Shown piece after piece: positions 8,474 through 15,947 of a stretch of 36,807 nucleotides of DNA (position 1 is its first letter; every line of letters begins with the position of its first letter). Location: positions 1 to 36,807 of the forward strand of contig JAISJR010000053.1 in NCBI GenBank assembly GCA_031261425.1, written 5' to 3'. Under the pieces are notes generated by a model, which had not been told where the DNA came from, did no database searches, and saw only the letters and a list, made by a program, of their open reading frames with translations. The position numbers and the translations under genes were made by a program. This stretch comes from Planctomycetota bacterium. GTDB lineage: Bacteria; Planctomycetota; SZUA-567.

Positions 8474-10033
8474 ATGCCCCCCACTCTCGCCCCGCGTCCC
8501 GCTAGCGGCGCAATGACGTTCGCCGCCGCGCCGCGCCCGCCAACCGCCGCCAGAGTTCTCGCCGCTTCCGCCCCGCCGCCGCCGCGTCCGCAAACCGCCA
8601 TCGGCGGCAAACGGATTTTAATCGCCGCCGGCGACGCGGCGTTGCGCGGCAAGGTCGCGAAATTATTGCAAGCGTTGTCGGTCGAAGTTATCGAAGCCGC
8701 CGACGGCGCCGACGCCCGCGCGGCGCTCGACGCGCAATTCAACCAACAAAAACCGGTCGATATGGTGCTGTGCGCGGCGAATTTGGCGCGGCTCGACAGC
8801 GTCGGGCTAATGCGCGCGATGCTCGGCAATCAGCATTTCGCCAAACTGCCGGTGGCGATGTTTTATAGCGCCAACGAATCGGCAAAAGTCAAACAATTGC
8901 GTCCGGCGCTGTTCGCGACGTTTTTGTTGCCGTTGGATTTTCCCGCGTTTTTGACGGCGTTGCTGAAACAAGCCGCCGCGCCCGTCGCGAGCGCCGAACA
9001 GAAAACGGCGGACGCGCACACCGCGCGCACGCCGCTGAATTTTCCGTATTTATTCGGCGGTTTTCCGCGTCCGCGCAACTACGCTTTGCGGGCGACCTAT
9101 TACCGTTGCCCGTTTTGCGAATGCACGTTCACCGCGCCGCGCCTGATTGACCGCTCGCTCCGCGAAGACCCCAACGATTTTATGGGCATCGGCATTTACA
9201 GCGAAGCGTTGGAGCGCGACTTTTTGCACAACATTCTCGTCGAGGCGCTACTCTGCCCGAAATGTTTATACACCGCCGACCGCGGCGGAATGCGCCGGAG
9301 CAATTTGCAGGGCAACAGCACGTTAAGCGAGGTTGAGCAACTCAAAGACAAAGAGTGGTCGCTCCCGTTTTTTGAGGTCAATCCGCGCTTGCAGGAAAAA
9401 TTCGCCGGTCAAGCCGCCGCGCGGTTGAAAGCGGCGCGCGGCGCGACGGAAAAGGGCGAGGGCTTGTTCAAAATCAACGACGCCGACCCGCAAATTCCGC
9501 GCTTGCCGGCGGACGCGCTGTTGGCGTATGACTTGGCGATACAGTGCGCCAACGATATTTTGCCGTCGCAATTGCGCGGGCAGGCGCAGGCGCGGTTGCG
9601 CCAAAAAATCGCGGCGTATTGGCTCAAACAGCATTATATTTACGGGTTGATGATTAAAGCCGCCGAAGCGAATCCGGCGGAAAAATCGCCGCTCACGGCG
9701 TTGCGCGCCGGTCAACGGGAAAAATTGCAAGCGGCGCTCGCGGCGATAAACGAAGTGAACGACGTGGAATTTGACGTGGTGGAAGAAATCGTCTATTGCC
9801 AGACGCGGCGCTTTTTTATCGCGGATATGTTGCTCGCGACGGCGAGCGACGACGAGACCGCGCCGTTGCGGATGACGCGCAAAAAGGCGTTCGGCGAAAT
9901 GAAACAAACGATGTCGCGAATGCGCCGCGAAAAACCCGAAGCGCTGAAAGTCGTCGAACGATTTTTATTCACCTTAGAAAACCGGATGCTCGACATCGAA
10001 AAAGAAGAAAAAGCGAAAAGCAGTGGGCAGTGA
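8474..10033 (+). CDS. Degenerate receiver domain fused to DUF2225
   Basis: The 519 residues begin with a Pro/Ala-rich tail (1-44), followed by a response-regulator fold (about 46-166: KRILIAAGDAALRGKVAKLL, EVIEAADGADARAAL, VDMVLCAANLARLD). A DUF2225 region (about 205-400) has two zinc knuckles: CPFCEC (212-217) and CPKC (261-264). The receiver lacks key residues: the phospho-acceptor position falls in LCAAN, and the conserved Lys before Pro is Leu (LLPLD). It is therefore probably phosphorylation-independent. DUF2225 proteins have no established function. No Shine-Dalgarno site precedes the ATG. The last residues (SSGQ) and the stop are encoded by the cagtggg repeat, which suggests that the element landed in or near the original stop. 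Confidence 0.82.
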   Translation: MPPTLAPRPASGAMTFAAAPRPPTAARVLAASAPPPPRPQTAIGGKRILIAAGDAALRGKVAKLLQALSVEVIEAADGADARAALDAQFNQQKPVDMVLCAANLARLDSVGLMRAMLGNQHFAKLPVAMFYSANESAKVKQLRPALFATFLLPLDFPAFLTALLKQAAAPVASAEQKTADAHTARTPLNFPYLFGGFPRPRNYALRATYYRCPFCECTFTAPRLIDRSLREDPNDFMGIGIYSEALERDFLHNILVEALLCPKCLYTADRGGMRRSNLQGNSTLSEVEQLKDKEWSLPFFEVNPRLQEKFAGQAAARLKAARGATEKGEGLFKINDADPQIPRLPADALLAYDLAIQCANDILPSQLRGQAQARLRQKIAAYWLKQHYIYGLMIKAAEANPAEKSPLTALRAGQREKLQAALAAINEVNDVEFDVVEEIVYCQTRRFFIADMLLATASDDETAPLRMTRKKAFGEMKQTMSRMRREKPEALKVVERFLFTLENRMLDIEKEEKAKSSGQ

Positions 10034-10124
10034 GCAGTGGGCAGTGAGCAGTGGGCGGAGGACAGTTGGCAGAGAATGGTCGATCGGGGTTGCTGTTCAC
10101 TGCCCACTGCCCACTGCTCACTCT
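10019..10124. repeat. Palindromic element, cagtggg arms (family C)
   Basis: The left arm alternates CAGTGGG and CAGTGAG with a 7-bp period. A core of about 40 bp (GGACAGTTGGCAGAGAATGG and on) follows, and then the inverted arm CACTGCCCACTGCCCACTG. It overlaps the last codons of the DUF2225 gene. The core differs from those of families A and B. Confidence 0.85.
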
Positions 10125-10303
10125 CAAAACACCTGTTTTTTCGGATTTTTTCGAGAGCGAAAAATTTTTGCCGGCGGAAAATAAAGCGCAATTTGCTTCT
10201 TGCAAGCGTCAACTGTTCTCGTAATATCGCGCCGCGCTTCGGGAAAAATACTGTTTTTTACGGGTTTTTGGGCGTTTTTTTCTATCAGGAAAAGGAGAAG
10301 AAC

Positions 10304-10657
10304 ATGGCTAAAGCGACTGCGGAAAAGCCGGCGAAAGCGTCGGCGAAGGCGGAGAAACCGTTGAGCAAGACCGAATTGCTGGCGGCGATCGCCGAAGAGA
10401 CGGAACTCACCAAGAAAGACGTTGACAAGGTGCTCGACGCGCTCGGCGAGAACATCAAGAAATCTCTCGGCAAAAATGGTAGCGGCAAGTTTGTGTTGCC
10501 GGGTTTGGTGAAAATCGAGAAAATCAACATCCCCGCGAAACCCGCGCGCAAGCACGTCCCGAATCCGTTCAAGCCCGGCGAATTTATGGACGTTCCCGCC
10601 AAAAAAGCCACGACGAAAGTCAAAGTGCGTCCGCTTAAAGCCCTCAAAGACGCCTAA
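10304..10657 (+). CDS. HU/IHF-family DNA-binding protein with basic N-terminal tail
   Basis: HU-type proteins bind and bend DNA as dimers and organise the nucleoid. The 117-residue product has a Lys/Ala-rich tail (about 1-20, MAKATAEKPAKASAKAEKP). The HU fold follows, with the helical part LSKTELLAAIAEETELTKKD, the VLPGLVKIEKIN strand region and the DNA-intercalating arm around PFKPGEF. The canonical arm RNPKTGE is replaced by PNPFKPGEF, a pattern common in PVC proteins. A strong Shine-Dalgarno (AAAGGAGAAG) sits before the ATG at 10304, and an intrinsic terminator follows. The A/T-rich leader from 10125 to 10303 probably holds the promoter. Confidence 0.92.
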   Translation: MAKATAEKPAKASAKAEKPLSKTELLAAIAEETELTKKDVDKVLDALGENIKKSLGKNGSGKFVLPGLVKIEKINIPAKPARKHVPNPFKPGEFMDVPAKKATTKVKVRPLKALKDA

Positions 10658-10684
10658 TTAAACGGCGGCAAACGGTAATCTCCG

Positions 10685-10720
10685 AAACGGACGCGATTGC
10701 GACCTCGCGCCCGTTTTTTT
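10685..10720 (+). terminator. Intrinsic terminator of the HU gene
   Basis: The stem AAACGG-CGCGA pairs with TCGCG-CCGTTT across one mismatch and an 8-base loop. A run of seven T follows at the 3' side, 27 bp after the HU stop. Confidence 0.8.
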
Positions 10721-10721
10721 A

Positions 10722-10886
10722 TTAGACCTGTTCGATAACCAAGAGTGAGCAAATTTTCGTGTCTAATTTTTCGTTTCGCAAGGAAAAATGACGAAGCAAT
10801 ACCGAGAGTATTGCGAGGAATTTTGACGCGGCGGAACGGGAAATTAGCCGAAAATTTGCCGCGAATTGGTTGTCGAACAGGTCTAT
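10722..10886. repeat. 165-bp palindromic element with TAGACCTGTTCGATAACCAA ends
   Basis: Ends of 20 bp (10723-10742 and 10866-10885) are inverted copies with one mismatch. The next inner block (GCAAATTTTCG, then CTAATTT) also reappears inverted, and the centre is a hairpin GCAATAC-CGAGA-GTATTGC. The whole unit could fold as one long cruciform. It has no coding capacity and looks like a MITE or another non-autonomous element. The end motif TAGACCTGT recurs alone at about 12632 and 14402, each time just upstream of a gene start. Confidence 0.75.
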
Positions 10887-10953
10887 TGGACGGAATTGCG
10901 GTTGGATATTTCTCGTCGCGTCCGTGAGAGAAAAGAATTAGGAAACCGGTCTA

Positions 10954-11679
10954 ATGCCGCTCGCGCCAACCACGCCTCCGCCGACGCTCGCCGCCGACCG
11001 CTTCACCGCCGGTTACGCGCCGCGCTCGCCGGTGTTGCGCGACATTAGTTTTACGATACGGGCGGGCGAGCGCGTGGCGTTGCTCGGCGCCAACGGTTCC
11101 GGCAAAACGACGTTGTTGCTCGCCGTCGTCGGCGTGCTGTTGCCCGCGAGCGGCGAAATGCGCGTCGGCGGCGCGACGGTGGGCGCGGAAAATTTGGCGA
11201 CGGTGCGGCAAAAAGTCGGTCTGTTGTTGCAGAATCCCGACGACCAACTTTTTATGCCGACGGTCGCCGAAGACGTGGCGTTCGGTCCGCGTAATTACCG
11301 CCTGCCCGAAGACGAAATTGCGCGTCGCGTCGCCGCGACTTTGGCGCGCTTAAATATCGCGCCGTTGAGCGGGCGATTGACCGGCAAACTTTCCGGCGGC
11401 GAAAAGCGATTGGTGGAATTGGCGGGCGTTCTGGTCTTGTCGCCGGAAATTTTATTGTTGGACGAACCGGCGACTTTTTTAGACCCGCGCTCGCGGCGTA
11501 ATTTAATCGAGATTCTGCTGACGTTGCCGCAAACGTCGCTGATGGCGACGCACGATTTCGCGCTGGCGCAAGCGGTCTGCGAACGGGCGTTGGTGTTAAA
11601 AGACGGGCAAATTTTCGCCGACGACAAAATCGAAAAAATTCTCGGCGACGCGGCGGGATTGCGGGCGGCGGGGTTGTAA
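10954..11679 (+). CDS. ABC transporter ATPase, ECF/CbiO type
   Basis: The 241-residue ATPase has Walker A GANGSGKTT (45-53), the Q-loop LLLQNPDDQLFMPTVAEDVA (90-109), signature LSGGEKR (146-152), Walker B ILLLDEPATFLDP (166-178) and the H-loop MATHDF (197-202). The NPDDQLF...EDVAFGP stretch is diagnostic for energy-coupling-factor ATPases (CbiO/EcfA), which power vitamin and metal uptake (cobalt, nickel, biotin and others). No EcfT-type or substrate-binding membrane component is adjacent, so the substrate is unknown and the partners must lie elsewhere. The start is at 10954 after AGGAAACC. The gene is convergent with the glycosyltransferase, with only 12 bp between the stops. Confidence 0.92.
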   Translation: MPLAPTTPPPTLAADRFTAGYAPRSPVLRDISFTIRAGERVALLGANGSGKTTLLLAVVGVLLPASGEMRVGGATVGAENLATVRQKVGLLLQNPDDQLFMPTVAEDVAFGPRNYRLPEDEIARRVAATLARLNIAPLSGRLTGKLSGGEKRLVELAGVLVLSPEILLLDEPATFLDPRSRRNLIEILLTLPQTSLMATHDFALAQAVCERALVLKDGQIFADDKIEKILGDAAGLRAAGL

Positions 11680-11691
11680 TAACCGGTGTTT

Positions 11692-12630
11692 TCACCGTTT
11701 TTCTTTGACGAGATAGTGCGGGCGTTTTTTGACTTCGTCGTGGATTTTCGCGATGTATTGTCCGACGATGCCGGTGGCGAAGAGTTGCACGCCGCTGAAA
11801 AACGCGATGATGCATCCAAGCGTCGTCGTGCCGTCCGTCGGCATCGCGCCGGCTAATTTCGCGACAATCAAATAGCCCAGCACCGCCAACGACAACAGGC
11901 AAGTGATAATCCCGCCCCACGAAATCAGCGACAACAACCGCGTCGAAAAACCAATCAGTCCGTCGAGCGCGTAAAGCGCCAATTTACGCGACGACCATTT
12001 GGTTTCGCCCGCGGCGCGCGCCGCGTTTTCGCTATACAGCCATTGCGTCTGAAAGCCGACCCACGGAAAAAGTCCTTTGGAAAAGCGGTGGCGTTCGCCG
12101 ACCGCGAGCAAGGCGTCTTTGTAGCGGCGCGAAAACAGCCGGAAATCGCCCGCGCCATCGACCATTTCATAGTCCGACAAATAATTCATCGCGCGATAAA
12201 AAACGCGGCTAAGAAACGCCCGCGTCGGCGCGTCGCCGGCGCGGGTGCGAACGACGGCGGCGCAGTCGTATTCGCCGCCGCGCACCGCGGACAACATCGC
12301 CGGAATTAGCGCCGGCGAATGTTGCAAGTCGGCGTCGAGAATAACGGTGTAATCCCCGCGGGCTTCGCGCAAACCGGCGAGCATCGCCATCTCTTTGCCG
12401 AAATTTCGCGAAAAAGAAACGTAATGCGCGCGGGCGTCGGTCGCGGCGAGCGTCTGCAAAATTTTGAGCGTGCCGTCCGTCGAGCCGTCATCGACAAAAA
12501 TTATTTCGATGTTTGTCAGTTCGGCTAACGCCCGCGTCGCGGCGGCATAAAATTGTTCCAGCACCGCGCTCTCGTTAAAGCACGGCACGACCAACGACAG
12601 GAGCGGCGCGGGCGATTCGACGGCGAGCAT
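11692..12630 (-). CDS. GtrB/DPM1-like family 2 glycosyltransferase with C-terminal membrane helices
   Basis: The 312-residue product starts LLSLVVPCFNESAVLEQF and has the nucleotide-sugar site VDDGSTDGT (about 46-54), RNFGKE (75-80) and the metal-binding DADLQ (99-103). It ends with two hydrophobic helices (near 220-245 and 258-285) and a basic tail KKRPHYLVKEKR. This is the build of polyprenyl-phosphate sugar transferases (GtrB, ArnC, DPM1), which charge undecaprenyl-phosphate on the inner face of the membrane. The start at 12630 keeps the motif spacing normal; an extension to 12660 exists, but it lies in repeat sequence. The TAGACCTGTT word is directly upstream. No flippase is adjacent. Confidence 0.9.
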   Translation of the reverse strand: MLAVESPAPLLSLVVPCFNESAVLEQFYAAATRALAELTNIEIIFVDDGSTDGTLKILQTLAATDARAHYVSFSRNFGKEMAMLAGLREARGDYTVILDADLQHSPALIPAMLSAVRGGEYDCAAVVRTRAGDAPTRAFLSRVFYRAMNYLSDYEMVDGAGDFRLFSRRYKDALLAVGERHRFSKGLFPWVGFQTQWLYSENAARAAGETKWSSRKLALYALDGLIGFSTRLLSLISWGGIITCLLSLAVLGYLIVAKLAGAMPTDGTTTLGCIIAFFSGVQLFATGIVGQYIAKIHDEVKKRPHYLVKEKR

Positions 12631-12651
12631 AATAGACCTGTTTGATATACG

Positions 12652-12757
12652 AATTAACAATTAACAATTAAAAATTAAAAATTGAGGAATAATTCGCGCG
12701 GTGAATTTGATAATCAAATTTCTCAATTGTTAATTGTTAATTTTTAATTGTCAATTG
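12652..12757. repeat. Palindromic element, attaaca arms (family A, copy 2)
   Basis: AATTAACAATTAACAATT-type left arm, core GAGGAATAATTCGCGCGGTG with AATTTGATAATC, and inverted right arm. It fills the gap between the 533-residue protein's stop (12764) and the glycosyltransferase start. Confidence 0.8.
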
Positions 12758-12763
12758 AACGCC

Positions 12764-14365
12764 CTACCCCGCCGCCAACAGCGTCGCGCTATTCGGCGCG
12801 ATGTTGGCGCTACCGGCTTGCAGGGTTTGCGCCGGCGCGTTGATGAAGCCGAAAATCACGTCGCCGGTAACCGCCGTCGCCATTTCCCGCGAGTTTATCG
12901 GCTCGACGTTGAGGTTCGCGCCGTTGGCGCTACCGACGAATTGCCCGATGCCCGCCGACAATTGTCCGGCGCTTTGCACCGCGCCTTCGAGCGTCGCCGA
13001 CGCCGCGCTCAATAAATTCCCCTGCACCGTTTCGACCGTGTTGCGCACCGCCGAAATGTCGCGCGCCGCGTTCGTCGAGACCTGCGCCGCCAATTCCGGG
13101 TCGTTCAGTTGCGACGCCCGCCCGTCGCTCCGCAAATCCTGCAAACCGATAGCGGTGGTCGGGTCGTTCGGGGCGGGCGTATTGCCCAAATCGCGCAACA
13201 CCGAATTGACCGGCGTCAGTTCGCCGGCGTTGACCGACCGCAACTGATTGCTCTGCGCGACCACGCTTTGCACCGCCGTGGTGATTGCCGTAACCGCGTC
13301 ATCGACCGACCGCTGATTGTTCAGCGCGTTCCCCGGCGTGCGAATGGAGTCGAGCGACGCATTGTAAATGCCCGTGCTTTGGACGCCGATATTGCTAATC
13401 GAATTGTTCATCGCGTTGAACGTGTAATAGTCGTTCTGCAAATTTTGCGTGTCGATGAGCGCGCTCGCCGAATTTGCCACCACGGGCGACACGTTGTTGA
13501 CATACGCCGTCGGGTCGAGCGTCATCCCGCTGGCTAAATTGCGCATCGCCGCGGAACGCGCCGAGGCATTGCCGACCACGCCGGCTTCCGCCGGCAAATT
13601 GACGGGCGCCGCCGCGCTCGCCGGATTTGATATATTCGCGGGCGTCGTCGGATTGGCGGGCAACGAAACGTTGTCGTTATTGATGCTCGTCGGCACCGGC
13701 GCCGCGTTCGGCGCTTGCGTCAAGTTCTCCACGTTCGGCGCGGGCGCGGCGATATTTTCCGCGCCGAAAATCCCTCGCAACGCCTGCTCCCGCGCCAGCG
13801 CGTCCGCGTCGAAGGATTCGTTCGGCTCGTTCGTCGCGGCGTAGGTTTGCGCCGCCGTCAGCGCGTTGACTTCGTTATAGACCGGCGCGGTGTTTGCCGC
13901 ATACGCTTCGGCGGAGGCGGCGAGTTGTTGCTCGGCGGCGTAGCGGTCGTCCGCCGCTTGCAGTTGGTCTTGGCGATATTCGCGGGTATCGAGCATCGCC
14001 TGCATCGCGTCGGAAACCGGCATCGGCGCGGCGGAAAAATCAAACCGCCCGTAGTCGGGACTGTTGTATTCCTGTTCGGCGCGTTCGGACGGCGTCGGAT
14101 TGTTCCGTTGTCGGAGCGCGTCCGTCAGCGGCGAATTGTCGCGGCGGGTTTGCATCGCCGTGGCGCGCAATTCTTCGAGTTCGTTGACGCGCTGACGGCG
14201 GGCGACGCCCTCCTGCGCGGCGGCGTTGTTGAGTTGTTGTTGTTCGGCGGCGAGCGCCGGCGACGACGCTTCCGGCGGCGGCGTCTGATTGGCGGAAGCC
14301 AGTCGCTCCTGCCGCGTAATCGCCACCGGCGGCAACGGATTGCCGATTGCATTGATGCTTGCCAT
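12764..14365 (-). CDS. Cysteine-free Ala/Asn-rich protein in the flagellin locus, unknown function
   Basis: From the ATG at 14365 (GGAGGG lies just upstream) the product has 533 residues starting MASINAIGNPLPPVAITRQE. It is rich in Ala, Asn, Thr and Gln, has no signal peptide and no cysteine. Residues 1-330 are low-complexity with Pro/Ala-rich stretches. Residues 330-533 look helical, with a segment NSISNIGVQSTGIYNASLDS and a terminal helix-like APAQTLQAGSANIAPN. Lack of cysteine and Asn/Ser/Thr richness are typical of flagellar axial and type III-exported proteins, and two flagellin-like genes follow on the same strand. A role as a filament or hook-associated protein is therefore an inference only. 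I do not recognise a named family. The open frame extends to 14569, but the start at 14365 is better supported. Confidence 0.75.
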   Translation of the reverse strand: MASINAIGNPLPPVAITRQERLASANQTPPPEASSPALAAEQQQLNNAAAQEGVARRQRVNELEELRATAMQTRRDNSPLTDALRQRNNPTPSERAEQEYNSPDYGRFDFSAAPMPVSDAMQAMLDTREYRQDQLQAADDRYAAEQQLAASAEAYAANTAPVYNEVNALTAAQTYAATNEPNESFDADALAREQALRGIFGAENIAAPAPNVENLTQAPNAAPVPTSINNDNVSLPANPTTPANISNPASAAAPVNLPAEAGVVGNASARSAAMRNLASGMTLDPTAYVNNVSPVVANSASALIDTQNLQNDYYTFNAMNNSISNIGVQSTGIYNASLDSIRTPGNALNNQRSVDDAVTAITTAVQSVVAQSNQLRSVNAGELTPVNSVLRDLGNTPAPNDPTTAIGLQDLRSDGRASQLNDPELAAQVSTNAARDISAVRNTVETVQGNLLSAASATLEGAVQSAGQLSAGIGQFVGSANGANLNVEPINSREMATAVTGDVIFGFINAPAQTLQAGSANIAPNSATLLAAG

Positions 14366-14499
14366 GAGAGTGCCCTCCGAAACGGATTGACAAATTAAGC
14401 ATAGACCTGTGTTCCAACCTTTTTTCTCTCGCGGAAACAACGGGCTGAGAAACAAGTCAAATAAAAAAACAACAACAGTAATTACGAATAACGGGTCTT

Positions 14500-14802
14500 T
14501 CATTTCTCCGCCAACGGGTCGGCGACGGTCGGCGCGTCGAAAATTTTGAACGGGTCGAGGTCGAGGCATTTATACGGGTCGCGATTGCCGCCTAAATCCC
14601 ACGCCACCGTGTCGTTGATGACGGTCAATTTTTCCTTGAAGAAATTTATGTCGGCGAGCGGCGCAAAAACCGTGTCCGGCTTAATCAACGGTTTTATCTC
14701 CAACCGCCGCACCGCGCCGTCGTTGCAATACGCATACACCGCGAAATCGTCCGCCGGCACCGCTTGCCAAACCTTCGGTGAAAAATGCGGGTGGAATTTC
14801 AT
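14500..14802 (-). CDS. DUF2442-family protein
   Basis: The 100-residue product contains the DUF2442 pattern. It has an opening PKVWQAVPADDFAVYAYCND, a strand with RRLEIKPLI, the FAPLADINFFKEKL stretch and a closing DTVAWDLGGNRDPYKCLD. In other members this position reads like VxWxxGxDIxPDxLY. DUF2442 proteins are small alpha/beta proteins often encoded beside DUF4160 genes in toxin-antitoxin-like pairs; no partner is seen here. GGAGTG lies six bases before the ATG at 14802. It sits between the 533-residue protein and a REP-like element, so it looks like one of several accessory insertions in the flagellin locus. Confidence 0.75.
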   Translation of the reverse strand: MKFHPHFSPKVWQAVPADDFAVYAYCNDGAVRRLEIKPLIKPDTVFAPLADINFFKEKLTVINDTVAWDLGGNRDPYKCLDLDPFKIFDAPTVADPLAEK

Positions 14803-14849
14803 AATTTCACTCCGGTACCAACTCGTGTTACGCGGTCAACAAAAAGACG

Positions 14850-14930
14850 CGAATTTTTACGAATAAAAGAGAGAGATTTTTTGTCCACGAATTAGACGAA
14901 TTAACACGAATTAAGAGCAAGAGATTTCTC
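14850..14930. repeat. 9-bp-period repeat (ttcgtgtaa family E), copy 1, single-sided
   Basis: GCGAATTTTTACGAATAAAA is followed by TCCACGAATT-AGACGAATT-AACACGAATT. These are the same words as the large arrays near 27200 and 28000. The inverted arm is missing, so this is a partial copy. Confidence 0.65.
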
Positions 14931-14964
14931 ACCGCGGCACGGGGAGAAATACCGATTGAAAATG

Positions 14965-15146
14965 CTCTATTCAATTGCCACGCGCTTTAGCGCGTGGTCG
15001 GCGGTCGAAAAAAGAACGGGCTTTAGCCCAAAATATGACCTTCGGCTAAAGCCGATGGAATTAGACCACATTTTTATTTTGGGCTAAAGCCCTTTCTTTT
15101 TTTTACCCGTCCACCACGCCTTAAAAGGCGTGGCAATTGAATAGAG
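14965..15146. mobile_element. REP/MITE-like element, copy 1 (182 bp)
   Basis: Terminal inverted repeats CTCTATTCAATTGCCACG and their complement bound four short hairpins with TTTA or TAAA loops (for example GGGC-TTTA-GCCC). It is non-coding. It resembles the REP/IS200-type palindromic units moved by RAYT transposases; no such transposase is in the window. The same family recurs at 15780 and 20054. Confidence 0.75.
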
Positions 15147-15184
15147 CAACCGCATTGGGGCAGCGTATAAATTCCCTTGACCAA

Positions 15185-15226
15185 CGGCGGTCATTGGCGC
15201 GCTCGCTTTCTCACGCGAAACTCGTC
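15185..15226. repeat. 42-bp direct repeat, copy 1
   Basis: This copy starts CGGCGGTCATTGGCGCGCTC and ends AAACTCGTC. It covers the last codons and stop of the BrnA-type gene. It matches 15719-15760 with one mismatch. Confidence 0.9.
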
Positions 15227-15429
15227 GCCAACCGCGAGGCGACCACGGCGGAACGCGCCAGACCCGACCGTTTGACTTCGGCGTCAACCGAGTTAAGCAA
15301 CCAGCGCGGCAAATCAATTTCGATTTTTCGCCATTCTTGATTGGGACGCCGCATTTGCGAAAAGTCCAGATACGGGGTCATATCGACCTCGCCGCTATCA
15401 AACATCTCGTCAAATTCATCTGCCGTCAT
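15211..15429 (-). CDS. brnA: BrnA/CopG-type antitoxin
   Basis: The 72-residue product has an acidic N-terminal part (MTADEFDEMFDSGEVDMTPY LDFS) and then a ribbon-helix-helix part (RKIEIDLPRWLLNSVDAEVK, RSGLARSAVVASRLA). This is the layout of antitoxins paired with BrnT: the N-terminal region covers the toxin and the C-terminal part binds DNA and represses the operon. It starts 14 bp inside the end of the BrnT gene, with GGAGG nine bases before the ATG, so the two are translationally coupled. The toxin-first order is standard for this type. The symbol is given by family analogy. Confidence 0.82.
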   Translation of the reverse strand: MTADEFDEMFDSGEVDMTPYLDFSQMRRPNQEWRKIEIDLPRWLLNSVDAEVKRSGLARSAVVASRLATSFA

Positions 15430-15694
15430 AAATAATGACCTCCTCTCGGCGCGAGCGGCGAACCGAAATAATCCGTACTTTTTCGCCGCGATAAGTGAAA
15501 ACGGCAGTGTAATTTTTGTCGCCTATTCTGCCATACGCCAAGTAGCGCGTTTCGCCGGTGGTTTGCGCGGAGGGAACGGTCGCTAACCGCTCGTCGCGCC
15601 AAAGTTGTTGCGCCGCGACAAAATCAATGCCGTGTTTTTCCAGATTTTTGGCGCTTTTGTCCGGGTCAAATTCAAATGACGGCAAAATCAACAT
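15416..15694 (-). CDS. brnT: BrnT-family toxin (RelE-like ribonuclease)
   Basis: BrnT is a RelE-fold ribonuclease toxin. The 92 residues show the family opening FEFDPDKSAKNLEKHGIDFV, the middle GETRYLAYGRIGDKNYTAVF and the closing VRIISVRRSRREE with the Arg-rich catalytic end. GGAG sits seven bases before the ATG at 15694. The pair is bounded by 42-bp direct repeats and, outside these, by two REP-like elements, so it appears to be a cassette placed between flagellin-locus genes. Autoregulation by BrnA at the short upstream region is expected from the family but was not seen as a defined operator. Confidence 0.9.
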   Translation of the reverse strand: MLILPSFEFDPDKSAKNLEKHGIDFVAAQQLWRDERLATVPSAQTTGETRYLAYGRIGDKNYTAVFTYRGEKVRIISVRRSRREEVIIYDGR

Positions 15695-15718
15695 CAGACG
15701 TCTCCATTGATTTTTCTT

Positions 15719-15760
15719 CGGCGGTCATTGGTGCGCTCGCTTTCTCACGCGAAACTCGTC
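15719..15760. repeat. 42-bp direct repeat, copy 2
   Basis: Same orientation as 15185-15226, one mismatch. Upstream of brnT it reads like the 3' end of a second brnA (it contains the complement of the ATSFA codons and stop), so it may be the remnant of a tandem copy. Confidence 0.85.
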
Positions 15761-15779
15761 TTTGCGCAAATAAATAGGT

Positions 15780-15918
15780 CTATTCAATTGCCACGCCCTT
15801 TAGGGCGTGGATAGCGGCAAAAAAAATGACCGGCTTTAGCCGAATGGTTTAATTTGGGCTAAAGCCCTTTTATTTTTTGACCGCCCACCACGCCTTAAAA
15901 GGCGTGGCAATTGAATAG
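15780..15918. mobile_element. REP/MITE-like element, copy 2 (139 bp)
   Basis: TIR CTATTCAATTGCCACGCC and complement. Inner hairpins are CCACGCCC-TTTA-GGGCGTGG, CGGC-TTTA-GCCG, GGGC-TAAA-GCCC and CCACGCC-TTAA-AAGGCGTGG. It is nearly identical to the copy at 20054 and in the same orientation. Confidence 0.8.
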
Positions 15919-15947
15919 AACAACCGCGTATTGGAGGCAAATTTTCA

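Noticed and set aside
10738-10935. Short plus-strand frames around the HU-ABC spacer
   Set aside because: They are translations of the 165-bp palindrome with no ribosome site.
14366-14569. N-terminal extension of the 533-residue protein (KDPLFVITVVVFLFDLFLSP)
   Set aside because: It looks like a membrane segment, but the ATG at 14365 has a strong Shine-Dalgarno site and the extension overlaps the end of the DUF2442 gene; a separate short peptide is not excluded but unsupported.
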